This document shows positions 26,816 through 35,470 of a DNA stretch of 64,000 bases, piece after piece. Within the stretch, counting starts at the first letter, position 1. Every line of letters begins with the position of its first letter. The notes beneath the pieces were generated by a model. The model worked only from the letters and a program-made list of their open reading frames with translations. It made no database searches and was not told the origin of the DNA. The stretch is from M3007 sp031425155 (GTDB lineage Bacteria; Bacteroidota; Bacteroidia; Chitinophagales; Saprospiraceae), in the NCBI GenBank assembly GCA_031425155.1, contig JANPIV010000044.1:7750-71749 (forward strand). The letters run 5' to 3'. The position numbers were made by a program, and so were the translations under genes.

Positions 26816-28183
26816 ATGAAAAATTCAACTTCTTTCCTCATTCTCGCGCTGGTTTTTAGCGCCACTGTGGCTTTTGCTCAACAGCCCGATATCCAGTACT
26901 TCCGCCCGTGGGATAAAGATGGGATCAATGTATTTGAACCGTCAAAAAAAGCGGAACAACCAGCATTTACCGGATTTAAACTCCGTATTGGTGGTTCGTT
27001 TACCCAGGATTATCAGAACCTGAAACATTCTAATAAACCAACCTACGTGGCTACTTCTGCTACGAATCCGGCCAATAAAAATATATTGTACGGGGTAGTA
27101 AAATCTGAAGATTCTACTAGTGCCACCCTGTCCGGTTTTAACCTGGCCATGGCCAACCTGAACCTGGATATACAAATTGCCGATGGTATTCGGGTGTCTT
27201 TGGAAAACTACATGTCTTCCCGCCACCACTCCGAGTTCTGGGTAAAAGGCGGCTACATTCAAATGGACAAATTGCCCATGTTTGGCAGCCCACAGTGGTT
27301 TACTGACTATGTACGGGTCAAGATCGGGCACTTTACACCCAACTTTGGCGACATGCACCTCCGCCGCTCGGATGGTGGCAACACGATCTTTAATCCATTT
27401 ATCGAAAATAACATTCTGGATGCTTTCGCTACGGAAATCGGCGGTGAAGTATATGTCTTCCCGATAGATGGTTTGATGGGTATGGTTGGCCTGACCACTG
27501 GTTTTATCAATGGTAATGTTGATAATTACCCAACGAATGCAGTAGCACCCAATGTAGAGCCAAGCCAGAAAAAGCCTTCTGTTACTTTAAAACTGGCTTA
27601 CGATAAAAACTTTGGCGACCTGCGTTTTCGGTTATCTGGCTCCATGTACAACAACAGCGGCAGCGCACGGAACACTTTGTATGCTGGTGACCGCACCGGA
27701 TCACACTATTTCATGGTAGTAGAACCTTCTACGGGTACTTATGCTGCCAATAAAGATTCCGGTCGTTTCCCAGGCATGGGTGTGGCGAATAAAATCAACG
27801 CTATTAGTATTAATCCTTTTGTTAAGTTCCACGGACTGGAAATATTCGGTGGTTATGAAATGGTCAAAGGCCGTACGAATAGCGAACGGAATGGTTCAGA
27901 ACGCAAATTCAATCAATTGACAGCCGAAGGACTCTATCGTTTCCTGAAAAATGAGCAAGCCTACATTGGTGCCCGCTACATTCAGGCAAAAGGTACCCCA
28001 CAAGGCTTTGCCAATGAAATATCTATTGATCGGGTCGCTTTGGCCGCTGGTTGGTTCCCCACTAAAAATCTGTTGCTGAAAGGTGAATATGTAGTACAGA
28101 ACTACAAAGACTTCCCCACTACAGACTTCCGCAACGAAGCAAAATTCAGTGGATTCATGCTGGAAGCAGCCATTGGTTTCTAA
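26816..28183 (+). CDS. Porin-like outer-membrane protein
   Basis: A 455-residue protein with a signal peptide (ending ATVAFAQQ) followed by long alternating strands. Conserved-looking segments include VRVKIGHFTPNFGDMHLRRSDGG and a C-terminal strand ending in F. It resembles phosphate-selective porin O/P-like and uncharacterised Bacteroidota porins; the solute is unknown. It starts 27 bp after the YceI gene and ends at a strong terminator, so the two are probably cotranscribed from the Crp/Fnr-type promoter. Confidence 0.8.
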   Translation: MKNSTSFLILALVFSATVAFAQQPDIQYFRPWDKDGINVFEPSKKAEQPAFTGFKLRIGGSFTQDYQNLKHSNKPTYVATSATNPANKNILYGVVKSEDSTSATLSGFNLAMANLNLDIQIADGIRVSLENYMSSRHHSEFWVKGGYIQMDKLPMFGSPQWFTDYVRVKIGHFTPNFGDMHLRRSDGGNTIFNPFIENNILDAFATEIGGEVYVFPIDGLMGMVGLTTGFINGNVDNYPTNAVAPNVEPSQKKPSVTLKLAYDKNFGDLRFRLSGSMYNNSGSARNTLYAGDRTGSHYFMVVEPSTGTYAANKDSGRFPGMGVANKINAISINPFVKFHGLEIFGGYEMVKGRTNSERNGSERKFNQLTAEGLYRFLKNEQAYIGARYIQAKGTPQGFANEISIDRVALAAGWFPTKNLLLKGEYVVQNYKDFPTTDFRNEAKFSGFMLEAAIGF

Positions 28184-28205
28184 TACACTGCATTTGAAAA
28201 ACTTG

Positions 28206-28241
28206 GCCCCATATCCTTCCGCAAGGCTATGGGGCTTTTTT
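28206..28241 (+). terminator. Rho-independent terminator after the porin gene
   Basis: GCCCCATA (28206-28213) pairs with TATGGGGC (28228-28235), followed by a run of T. The upstream in-frame ATG of the next gene (28229) lies in this stem, which argues for its later start at 28268. Confidence 0.85.
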
Positions 28242-28267
28242 CCACCTTTTCTCAAACAAAACATAGT

Positions 28268-28903
28268 ATGATTACTAATAAAAACCGCTGGACTTGTATT
28301 GCGCTTTGTTTCGTAGCCAGTATCTGCCTGATGAGTAGTAGTCATAATATGGCTACTAATAAAAAACGTTACCGTTTGGCCGAGGGCAGTCGCCTCTATC
28401 TCAAAGGGTCTTCTAATGTAAATACTTTCACCTGCGATTGTGAAGATCAGTATGCAGAACAAGTAATTGAAATAGAACCGGATGGTGGTCATGCCCGGTT
28501 TCGTCATGTGGAACTGTTATTGAAATCGAGGAATTTTAATTGCCACAATCGCAAGATAGACGCCGATATGCAGAAAGCCCTGCAATCAGTCCAGTATCCG
28601 CACATTAAAGTGGCTTTGGCAGATACCTGGCACGATGCCAAATGTTTGCATGGCGGCTGCCAGGATTGGTTTGATGTACAGGCGAAAGTCAATATTACGA
28701 TTACCAAAGTAACCAAAGAGGTGTCTATTCCGGCCCAGGCCAAATTACTGGGCCACAATCAATTCCGGCTCCGGGGCGAACAAGCCCTGCAGATGAGCGC
28801 ATTTGGTATTGCTCCGCCCGAAGCGATGTTTGGTATGATCAAAGTAAATGACTGGATCGTCTTTCATTTTGATTTGATCGTACAAGTGGACGAAGTAAAG
28901 TAA
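28268..28903 (+). CDS. YceI-like exported protein
   Basis: The 211-residue product (start 28268) has a short signal-type helix (WTCIALCFVASICLMSSS) and a YceI-like domain: LKGSSNVNTFTCDCEDQ near the start, DADMQKALQSVQYPHIKVAL in the middle and a C-terminal VFHFDLIVQVDEVK. It is more divergent than the YceI at 26220 and has extra cysteines (CDCE, FNCHN, CLHGGC), which suggests disulfides. The ATG at 28229 is rejected because it lies in a terminator stem. Function unknown. Confidence 0.75.
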   Translation: MITNKNRWTCIALCFVASICLMSSSHNMATNKKRYRLAEGSRLYLKGSSNVNTFTCDCEDQYAEQVIEIEPDGGHARFRHVELLLKSRNFNCHNRKIDADMQKALQSVQYPHIKVALADTWHDAKCLHGGCQDWFDVQAKVNITITKVTKEVSIPAQAKLLGHNQFRLRGEQALQMSAFGIAPPEAMFGMIKVNDWIVFHFDLIVQVDEVK

Positions 28904-28939
28904 ATCTGATTTTTTACCACAAATGTTTAATATCCAACG

Positions 28940-29347
28940 ATGAAAAAATTCCTGATCAAAGGTTTTGTCGCCGGTGCTGTACTTTTGGCACTTAGTTATG
29001 CGGCCCTTTATTTGATTGTTGCCCTCTTTCCCAGTCTGGCGGAACAGTATTATGATCCGATGTTTTCCTTTGAAGGCAATAAGGAAATTGCTTATTTTCT
29101 GCATCCTTTTGTGCTTAGTTTTGCATTGGCGTGGTTCTGGCAGCGTTTCAAAAGCCTGTTTCATGGCCCTTTCTGGTGGCGCGGCATGGAAATGGGCCTG
29201 ATCTATGGCCTGGTCGCTACACTCCCGGCTATGTGGATCACTTTTAGCTCAATGGCTATTTCTTTTGGTCTGGTTTTCACCTGGCTGTTGTATGGTGTTT
29301 TTCAGGCTATGATCGGAGGCATTATTTTTGCCAAGATTAGTCCGTGA
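28940..29347 (+). CDS. Small integral membrane protein, unknown function
   Basis: The 135-residue protein has four predicted helices (about 7-27, 50-68, 82-103 and 108-130) and few charges. Phe and Trp content is high (FWQRFKSLFHGPFWWRG). Similar hypothetical membrane proteins occur in Bacteroidota without known role. A clear terminator follows. Confidence 0.7.
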   Translation: MKKFLIKGFVAGAVLLALSYAALYLIVALFPSLAEQYYDPMFSFEGNKEIAYFLHPFVLSFALAWFWQRFKSLFHGPFWWRGMEMGLIYGLVATLPAMWITFSSMAISFGLVFTWLLYGVFQAMIGGIIFAKISP

Positions 29348-29365
29348 ACTAATTATTATAAACAT

Positions 29366-29407
29366 AAAAGGGCACAAAGTTACATAGCGTAATTTTGTGC
29401 CCTTTTT
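29366..29407 (+). terminator. Terminator with bidirectional A/T tails
   Basis: AAAAGGGCACAAA (29366-29378) pairs with TTTGTGCCCTTTT (29394-29406), followed by T. Confidence 0.85.
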
Positions 29408-29424
29408 GTATATAGAATTAATAA

Positions 29425-29550
29425 CTGATGTGACGCACAGATTACAAAGCGACGTTTACGAAACTTTTAAAAGCTTCGCAAACGAGTTGACGGTGTGGCG
29501 TTTACGAAACCTCCAAAGGTTTCGTAAACGTACTTCGTGTGTAACATCAG
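29425..29550. mobile_element. MITE-like element D (126 bp)
   Basis: Ends CTGATGTGACGCAC and GTGTGTAACATCAG are inverted with two mismatches. TTAATAA flanks both sides (29418-29424 and 29551-29557). The interior holds two hairpins of the CGTTTACGAAACC type (29453-29484 and 29499-29530), related to the one in element B. Confidence 0.8.
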
Positions 29551-29589
29551 TTAATAAACTAGTTTTGCATCCTGTAAAATCTACCATCC

Positions 29590-30573
29590 ATGAAAATTCT
29601 CATTACTGGCAGCAGTGGCCATCTTGGCGAAGCATTGATCAGAACATTAAAAGCGGCCAATCACGAAGTAGTAGGCATTGATTTATTGCCATCGCCGTTT
29701 ACCGATCGCGTCGGCAGTATTGTAGATCGGGATTTTGTCCGTACTTGTATGCAGGGCGTAGAAGTCGTCATGCACACGGCTACGCTGCATAAGCCGCACG
29801 TGGCCACACACAGCCGCCAGCAATTTATTGATACTAATATCACCGGCACCCTTCATCTGTTAGAGGAAGCCGTTTTGGCGGGTACGCGCTGTTTTTTATT
29901 GACCAGCACCACCAGCACTTTTGGCGATGCCCTCGTACCTGCACCCGGCGAGCCAGCCGTGTGGATCACGGAAGAAGTGGTGCCTATTCCCAAAAATATT
30001 TACGGCGTAACCAAAACCGCTGCCGAAGATCTTTGCCAACTTTTCTACCGGAATCACGGTTTGCCCTGCCTCATTCTGCGCACCTCGCGTTTCTTTCCCG
30101 AAGACGACGACAACCGGGAGGTCCGGGAGGTTTTTGCCGATGAGAACGTCAAGATCAACGAGTTCTTGTACCGCCGCGTGGACGTGGAAGACGTCGTTTC
30201 GGCCCATTTGCGGGCGATGGAAAGAGCCACCGGCATTGGTTTTGCCAAATACATTATCAGTGCCACTACGCCGTTCGTGCCCGCTGATCTGGCACTGTTG
30301 CATCAGGATGCGCCGCAAGTGGTAAGACGGCTTTTTCCCGATTTTGAAGTCGAATATGCGCGGCGCGGATGGAAAATGTTTGCCGAAATCGGGCGGGTGT
30401 ACGTGAATGAAAAGGCGCGTCGGGAACTCGGCTGGCAGCCAAAGTATGACTTCCAGTATGTGCTAAACCGCTTGCAATCAAACGAATACCCGCGCAGCCC
30501 ACTATCCAGACAGGTGGGCGCAAAAGGTTATCACCGCGAAGTATTTTCGGAAGGACCGTATCCGGTCAACTAG
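29590..30573 (+). CDS. NAD(P)-dependent epimerase/dehydratase (extended SDR)
   Basis: The 327-residue enzyme has the Rossmann GSSGHLGE nucleotide-binding turn at residues 8-15, TSTTSTFGD and the catalytic YGVTK (about 138-142). It belongs to the sugar-nucleotide epimerase-like SDR family; the substrate cannot be told. It is a single gene, converging with the Rrf2-type regulator 4 bp downstream. No partner enzymes for a sugar pathway are adjacent. Confidence 0.87.
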   Translation: MKILITGSSGHLGEALIRTLKAANHEVVGIDLLPSPFTDRVGSIVDRDFVRTCMQGVEVVMHTATLHKPHVATHSRQQFIDTNITGTLHLLEEAVLAGTRCFLLTSTTSTFGDALVPAPGEPAVWITEEVVPIPKNIYGVTKTAAEDLCQLFYRNHGLPCLILRTSRFFPEDDDNREVREVFADENVKINEFLYRRVDVEDVVSAHLRAMERATGIGFAKYIISATTPFVPADLALLHQDAPQVVRRLFPDFEVEYARRGWKMFAEIGRVYVNEKARRELGWQPKYDFQYVLNRLQSNEYPRSPLSRQVGAKGYHREVFSEGPYPVN

Positions 30574-30577
30574 GTAT

Positions 30578-31009
30578 TCAGCGAGCCAAAAAAGACGATC
30601 CGTCTTTCACCTCTGCCGCCAGCAGGCCCAGGGTTTTCATGGTCAATGTCTGCAGCATTTCATCGCGATAGACCACAAAATCGTGGTGTAAGGGACAAGG
30701 ATGGAGGTTGTTGCAGAGCTTACTACCCAATACACACTCGTTAAAAATTGAATTCCCGTCCGTAATTTTCAGAATGTCCAGCAGCGGCGTTTCTGAGGTC
30801 CGGTCATTGACAAAAAAACCACCGCTCGGCCCTTTAGTGGAATCCAGAATACCCTGACGCACCAGGTCTTGCATGATTTTGCCCAAAAAATGACGTGGAA
30901 TATCCAGGCTTTGCGAGATATCCTGCAAGCCTGTTTTTTTGCCGCTTTTCCCTTGCATAACTACGAATACAGCGGCGCGAAGCGCATACCCAAATGTCTT
31001 AGAAAACAT
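30578..31009 (-). CDS. Rrf2-family transcriptional regulator with cysteine cluster
   Basis: The 143-residue protein has the Rrf2 winged helix (ALRAAVFVVMQ, LQDISQSLDIPRHFLGKIMQ, KGPSGGFFV). CVLGSKLCNNLHPC (about 91-104) supplies three cysteines of the kind that bind a [2Fe-2S] or [4Fe-4S] cluster in NsrR/IscR-type proteins. It is divergent from a promoter with two Crp/Fnr-type operators and close to the nos cluster, so sensing of NO or oxygen is plausible but unproven. Confidence 0.88.
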   Translation of the reverse strand: MFSKTFGYALRAAVFVVMQGKSGKKTGLQDISQSLDIPRHFLGKIMQDLVRQGILDSTKGPSGGFFVNDRTSETPLLDILKITDGNSIFNECVLGSKLCNNLHPCPLHHDFVVYRDEMLQTLTMKTLGLLAAEVKDGSSFLAR

Positions 31010-31045
31010 GTCGTAAATATAATACCAAAAACCAATACTGCTGGA

Positions 31046-31110
31046 TGATTAAAATCATTCGTCAGCATGACGTAAATCACTTTTTAGGTCTCCTAAGGTA
31101 AATACTTTTG
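31046..31110 (+). promoter_or_regulatory. Crp/Fnr-type promoter of the truncated cupin gene
   Basis: TGATTAAAATCA (31046-31057) and TGACGTAAATCA (31068-31079) are exactly 22 bp apart. The -7 element TACTTTTG (31103-31110) lies 29.5 bp beyond the second centre. Confidence 0.75.
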
Positions 31111-31145
31111 CTATTAAAGATGTAAAACTCTTAAATATTTTCTTT

Positions 31146-31343
31146 ATGTCGCTTACTATTTATTCATTTACCATTGCCATGAATTCTTTATCCACTGACT
31201 TACCAGTTTCGCAGTTTGAAGTCGAAACACCCGAACTGACCGTTAGTTTGAGCAATCACTTAGATTTTCGTAGTGAAAAATTTTGCTGCCAAAGTATCTT
31301 ACATGACATTATAGATTTAATAAAACCAAGTTATTATTGGTAA
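31146..31343 (+). pseudogene. Truncated cupin-like gene (paralogue of 36968-37321)
   Basis: The first 35 or so residues from MNSLSTDLPVSQ through SNHLDFRSEKF align with MPTDLPIAQ...ADQLDFRPEKF of the intact cupin at 36968. The metal-binding cupin barrel is missing; the frame ends after about 55 residues. It still has an excellent promoter, so a short peptide could be made, but a decayed duplicate is the simplest reading. Confidence 0.7.
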
Positions 31344-31402
31344 AACAAGTATAAAATGATATTGGCTATCCTGTTTTAATCCGCTATTATCAGGCCTTCA
31401 AC

Positions 31403-31440
31403 CTGAGCGGCTAACCAGTAAAAGTGCTGGTTAGCCGCTC
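31403..31440. terminator. 15-bp stem hairpin, possible terminator
   Basis: TGAGCGGCTAACCAG (31403-31417) is exactly inverted at 31426-31440 with an 8-nt loop, followed by TTATTATGTTTG. The stem is strong but the T-run is interrupted. Confidence 0.55.
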
Positions 31441-31458
31441 ATTATTATGTTTGCTATA

Positions 31459-31528
31459 GCACACCTAAAACTCATCTACTTCTGGATAACCATTCGTATT
31501 TTTCAATTTAAATTTCCGGAACTGCCCT
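31459..31528 (-). pseudogene. Fragment of the secreted-protein gene at 39874-40659
   Basis: Seventy bases match 39964-40033 with about six mismatches. The frame KFKLKNTNGYPEVDEF is kept, then a CAG codon has become TAG. It lies between the cupin remnant and a Crp/Fnr-type promoter, in the same order and orientation as the intact genes further downstream. Confidence 0.8.
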
Positions 31529-31592
31529 GATGCAAATCAATGTCTTATATGACGCTGGTCATTCTTCCGAATATTTGGCTTTGGCACCTTTG
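31528..31592 (+). promoter_or_regulatory. Crp/Fnr-type promoter of the cytochrome c-nosZ operon
   Basis: TGATGCAAATCA (31528-31539) and TGACGCTGGTCA (31550-31561) are 22 bp apart. The -7 element CACCTTTG (31585-31592) is 29.5 bp beyond the second centre. Downstream of the operator the sequence closely matches the promoter at 40781. A leader of about 165 nt without a gene precedes the cytochrome c start. Confidence 0.8.
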
Positions 31593-31763
31593 TGTCTAAA
31601 ATAACTCGGAACACGATTCATCTGCATCATCAAAAGCAATACTGCATATCCGGCAATCTGCCGGAAATGTCAGCGGGGTGGGGGTATAGTCGTTAATAGT
31701 TTTGTCAATAAAAAGAGTTTAAACTCTTTAAATATTTTTTTCATCGTCAACATCTACTCCGCT

Positions 31764-32231
31764 ATGTTCGGAAAAACAACTTTTCTTATTGCCCTGCTGC
31801 TCAGTGTAGCATTTGCCTGCACCTCCAAAAAGGAAGCCGACAATTCTGCCAAAAACTCGCCTTCTCCATCGGACATCGCCGCCACACAGCCCGAAACGCA
31901 TGGCACCGAGGTCAAAACCATCGAGCTCGGCACCCCGCTCAATAAAGACTGGGTAACCGCTGGTCAAGGCACCTACGATCTCAAATGCTCGGCCTGCCAC
32001 AAACTCACCGACGAAAAATTGGTCGGTCCCGGCTGGAAAGGCGTCACCCAACGCCGCGAGCCGGTCTGGATCATGAACATGATCACCAACGTGGACATGA
32101 TGCTGGAAAAAGACCCCGAAGCCCAGAAGCTCCTCGAGCAATGTCTCGTGCGAATGCCCAACCAGAACGTGAGCCAGGAAGATGCCCGTAAGCTCATCGA
32201 GTTCATGCGCTCCAACGACGGGGCAAAGTAA
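31764..32231 (+). CDS. Monoheme cytochrome c lipoprotein preceding nosZ
   Basis: The 155-residue protein has a lipoprotein signal (LLLSVAFAC, Cys 19), a low-complexity linker and one c-type heme domain with CSACH (about 76-80) and a later Met (VRMPN) as probable axial ligand. Small cytochromes of this type precede nosZ in many clade II clusters and are likely electron donors to N2O reductase. It lies 75 bp upstream of nosZ behind a Crp/Fnr-type promoter. Confidence 0.88.
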   Translation: MFGKTTFLIALLLSVAFACTSKKEADNSAKNSPSPSDIAATQPETHGTEVKTIELGTPLNKDWVTAGQGTYDLKCSACHKLTDEKLVGPGWKGVTQRREPVWIMNMITNVDMMLEKDPEAQKLLEQCLVRMPNQNVSQEDARKLIEFMRSNDGAK

Positions 32232-32306
32232 ACGGCTACACGGTGGACGGTAAACGATCCTGCCACGCCACTGTAAGCCGTAATTGTTTCAAAATCAACC
32301 TTTATT

Positions 32307-34307
32307 ATGAAATACAGATCTTTATTGCTCCTCATAGTGGCCGCTATCGCGCTACCCACACTGCTGCTTCATTCCGGTTGCAAACCCCATAACCCGGTCA
32401 CGGCCGTGGAGGGAGACGCCGCCCAAAAAGTTTACGTTGCCCCCGGCAAATACGACGAGTTCTACAACATCGTGTCCGGTGGCTTCAACGGTCAGGTTGC
32501 TGTGTATGGCATCCCGTCCGGTCGTCTGCTGCGTATCATTCCCGTCTTCTCTCTGAACCCCGAAAGCGGCTGGGGATTCAGTGAAGAGACCAAACCGATG
32601 CTTAACACTTCCCACGGCCCCGTGCCATGGGACGATTCGCACCACATTGCCCTGTCCACCACCAACGGCGAGCACGATGGCCGCTGGGCTTTCGTCAATG
32701 GCAACAATACGCCGCGCATCGCCCGCATCAACCTGCGTACTTTCCGCACCGAGGAAATCATCGAAATTCCCAACAGCTCCGGCAACCACTCCTCGCCGTT
32801 CCTGACGGAGAACTCGGAGTACGCCATCGCCGGTACCCGCTTCAGCTATCCGCTGGACGACGACGGCTCCAACCCTGACGTGGCTATCGGCAGCTACAAG
32901 CAAAACTTCAAAGGCACCGTCTCTTTTATCGGTATCAACCCGGAAAGTGGCCGCATGGGCATTAGTTTCCAGGTGCTCACACCCGGCGTAAACTTCGACC
33001 TCAGCCGCGGTGGTCGTGGCCCCTCGCACGACTGGTTTTTCTTCTCCTGCTACAACACCGAACAGGCCAACACCCTGCTTGAAGTGAACGCTTCGCAAAA
33101 GGACAAGGACTTCATCATGGCCCTCAACTGGAAGAAATGCGAGGAGTACGTGAAGGCCGGCAAAGGCAGAAAATCGAAGGTCCGCTACGCCCACAACGTA
33201 TATGACGATAAAACGCATACCGGCACTTCGACTATCGAGACCGAGACGATCGTGCTCGACCCGAAGGAACTGAAAGACATCGTTTATTTCATGCCCTGCC
33301 CGAAATCGCCGCACGGCTGCGACGTGGACCCAACCGGCGAATACATCTGCGGCTCCGGCAAACTGGCCGCCATGATTCCGGTATTTTCTTTCTCCAAAAT
33401 CCAGAAAGCCATCGCCGATAAAAGCTTCGAAGGGGAATTCGATGGCATCCCGGTGCTGAAATACGACGCGGTGCTGCATGGCGAGGTGAAAAAACCCGGC
33501 CTTGGCCCCTTGCACACCGAATTTGACGGCAAAGGCTTTGCCTACACCTCGTTTTTCGTGTCCTCCGAGATCGTGAAGTGGAACATCGAAAAACTCGAAG
33601 TCGTGGATCGGGTGCCGACCTACTATTCTATTGGCCACCTCAGCATCCCCGGCGGCCCGACCAGCAAACCGCATGGCAAGTACGTCATCGCTTACAACAA
33701 GATCACTAAAGATCGCTACCTGCCGACCGGACCGGAACTCACCCAATCCGCCCAGTTGTACGACATCACTGGCGACAAGATGAAACTGCTGCTCGACTTC
33801 CCGACCACCGGCGAGCCGCACTACGCCGAGGCCATTCCCGCCAGCATGGTATCGCCCAAGTCGGTGAAAATCTTCAAAATCGAAGAGAATCAACACCCTT
33901 ACGTTGCCAAAGGCGAAAAGGAGGCCAAGGTGTTCCGCGAAGGCAATAAAGTCCACGTGAACATGACCACCATCCGCTCGCACTTTGTACCCGACAACAT
34001 CGAGGGCGTGAAACTCGGCGACGAGGTGTACTTCCACGTCACCAACCTGGAGCAGGACTGGGACGTGCCGCACGGCTTCGCCGTGAAAGGCGCCAACAAC
34101 GCCGAAATCCTGGTCATGCCCGGCGAGACCTGCACCCTCAAATGGGTGCCCGACCGGATCGGCGTCGTGGCTTTCTACTGCACCGACTTCTGCTCGGCGC
34201 TGCACCAGGAAATGCAGGGCTACATACGGGTATCGCCGCGCGGCTCCAATGTGCCGATTTCATTCAGCACGGGCAATAAGACGGAACCGACGGGAGCAAC
34301 TAAGTAA
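32307..34307 (+). CDS. nosZ: Nitrous-oxide reductase, clade II type
   Basis: The 666-residue multicopper enzyme reduces N2O to N2. The N-terminal seven-bladed propeller carries the CuZ histidines (e.g. SHGPVPWDDSHHIALS); the C-terminal cupredoxin has the CuA motif CTDFCSALHQEM (Cys 625 and 629, His 633, Met 636). The leader (MKYRSLLLLIVAAIALP) has no twin arginines, so export is by Sec, as in clade II enzymes, and the LLHSGC that follows could be a lipobox. All motifs are intact. nosL-, nosD-, nosF- and nosY-type genes follow on the same strand. Confidence 0.97.
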   Translation: MKYRSLLLLIVAAIALPTLLLHSGCKPHNPVTAVEGDAAQKVYVAPGKYDEFYNIVSGGFNGQVAVYGIPSGRLLRIIPVFSLNPESGWGFSEETKPMLNTSHGPVPWDDSHHIALSTTNGEHDGRWAFVNGNNTPRIARINLRTFRTEEIIEIPNSSGNHSSPFLTENSEYAIAGTRFSYPLDDDGSNPDVAIGSYKQNFKGTVSFIGINPESGRMGISFQVLTPGVNFDLSRGGRGPSHDWFFFSCYNTEQANTLLEVNASQKDKDFIMALNWKKCEEYVKAGKGRKSKVRYAHNVYDDKTHTGTSTIETETIVLDPKELKDIVYFMPCPKSPHGCDVDPTGEYICGSGKLAAMIPVFSFSKIQKAIADKSFEGEFDGIPVLKYDAVLHGEVKKPGLGPLHTEFDGKGFAYTSFFVSSEIVKWNIEKLEVVDRVPTYYSIGHLSIPGGPTSKPHGKYVIAYNKITKDRYLPTGPELTQSAQLYDITGDKMKLLLDFPTTGEPHYAEAIPASMVSPKSVKIFKIEENQHPYVAKGEKEAKVFREGNKVHVNMTTIRSHFVPDNIEGVKLGDEVYFHVTNLEQDWDVPHGFAVKGANNAEILVMPGETCTLKWVPDRIGVVAFYCTDFCSALHQEMQGYIRVSPRGSNVPISFSTGNKTEPTGATK

Positions 34308-34315
34308 TTGGTTGA

Positions 34316-34397
34316 TAATGATTTATAAGGGTTGATAAGGGTTTATAAACGCTTATCAACCTTTATAAACCCTCATCAACCTTCATCAACCACTCCA
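34316..34397. repeat. Inverted repeat with GGTTGATAAGG-type arms between nosZ and nosL
   Basis: GGTTGATAAGGGTTTATAA (34330-34348) is inverted at 34363-34381 with one mismatch, and further TTGAT/ATCAA units extend both arms. It fills the whole gap between the nosZ stop and the nosL start. Confidence 0.75.
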
Positions 34398-34398
34398 C

Positions 34399-35433
34399 AT
34401 GACACTCAGCAAAACAACCCGCATTCTCCTCGGCGTGGCCAGCCTGTTGCTCCTCATCACCTACTTTGTACCGCTGTGGCAAATCCTGCTCTGGGCACCG
34501 CAGTACCCGGAAGGCCTGACCATGAAAATCTGGATGACCAAATTGAGCGGCGAGGTAGACATCATCAACGGCCTCAACCATTACATCGGCATGAAGCATA
34601 TCAGCGCCGAGATGTTCCCGGAATTCCAGTTTCTGGGCATTCTGGTGGGCTTCCTGATCGCCGTCGGACTAGCGGCAGCCGTGTTGGGCAGCCCGCGTAT
34701 CCTGTTCTTCTTCACGCTGCTCTCCTACGTGTACGGTGTGGCGGCGATGTGGGACTTCTGGCGCTGGGGTTACGAATACGGCCATAATCTCGACCCGAAG
34801 GCCGCCATCATCGTGCCGGATATGTCTTACCAGCCGCCGCTGATCGGGTACAAGAACCTGCTCAATTTCACGTCGTATTCCGGTCCCGACACGGGGGCCT
34901 GGGTCATCATCGGGGTGTGCCTGCTGGCCACCGTGCTGTGGTGGTGGGAGTTTTTTAAAAACCGAAAAAAGCGGCGGACGGAAGGCTCCGTAGTCGGCAA
35001 AACGGGAGTTGCTGTGGCTGCTGTCATGCTGGCCCTTTGCTCCTCCTGCACTACCGGCCCGGAGCCCATCCGCTATGGGCAGGACAATTGCCAGCACTGC
35101 CAGATGACGCTTATGGACAAGCGGTTCGGGGCGGAAATCGTGACCGACAAGGGCAAAGTGTACAAGTTCGACGACCTGAACTGCTTAGTCAGTTTTATGA
35201 AAGCAGGCACTGTGCCGGAAACTAGCATGGCTCAAATCTTAGCGGTGGATTTCCGGAAAACAGGTTCGTTCGTGGATGTGCAGCAGGCCTTTTTCCTGCA
35301 AAACGAAGCCATCAAAAGCCCGATGCGCGGCGACGTGGCGAGTTTTTCTAACCAGCAGGACCTGAACGCGGTGAAGGCCGACGTGGGCGGCGGGAAGGAG
35401 ATAGGTTGGGAAGAGGTGAAGGCCAGATGGTAA
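34399..35433 (+). CDS. nosL: NosL domain fused to a four-helix membrane domain
   Basis: The 344-residue fusion has about four transmembrane helices in residues 1-190, then a lipoprotein-like LALCSSC junction (about 210-216) and a NosL domain with CQHCQMTLMDKRFGAEIV (about 231-248) and FDDLNCLVSF. NosL binds Cu(I) and delivers it for CuZ assembly of NosZ. Elsewhere NosL is usually a stand-alone lipoprotein, so the fusion is a variant of clade II clusters. It sits between nosZ and nosD. Confidence 0.88.
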   Translation: MTLSKTTRILLGVASLLLLITYFVPLWQILLWAPQYPEGLTMKIWMTKLSGEVDIINGLNHYIGMKHISAEMFPEFQFLGILVGFLIAVGLAAAVLGSPRILFFFTLLSYVYGVAAMWDFWRWGYEYGHNLDPKAAIIVPDMSYQPPLIGYKNLLNFTSYSGPDTGAWVIIGVCLLATVLWWWEFFKNRKKRRTEGSVVGKTGVAVAAVMLALCSSCTTGPEPIRYGQDNCQHCQMTLMDKRFGAEIVTDKGKVYKFDDLNCLVSFMKAGTVPETSMAQILAVDFRKTGSFVDVQQAFFLQNEAIKSPMRGDVASFSNQQDLNAVKADVGGGKEIGWEEVKARW

Positions 35434-35470
35434 TTAAATTAAGCCTTTGGGCAAAAACCGAGCGCGGCTA

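Noticed and set aside
28229..28267. Upstream start for the second YceI-like gene
   Set aside because: It lies in the stem and T-run of the porin terminator.
31068..31110. The operators between the Rrf2-type and cupin genes as also driving the Rrf2-type gene
   Set aside because: No -7 element occurs at the required spacing on the minus strand.
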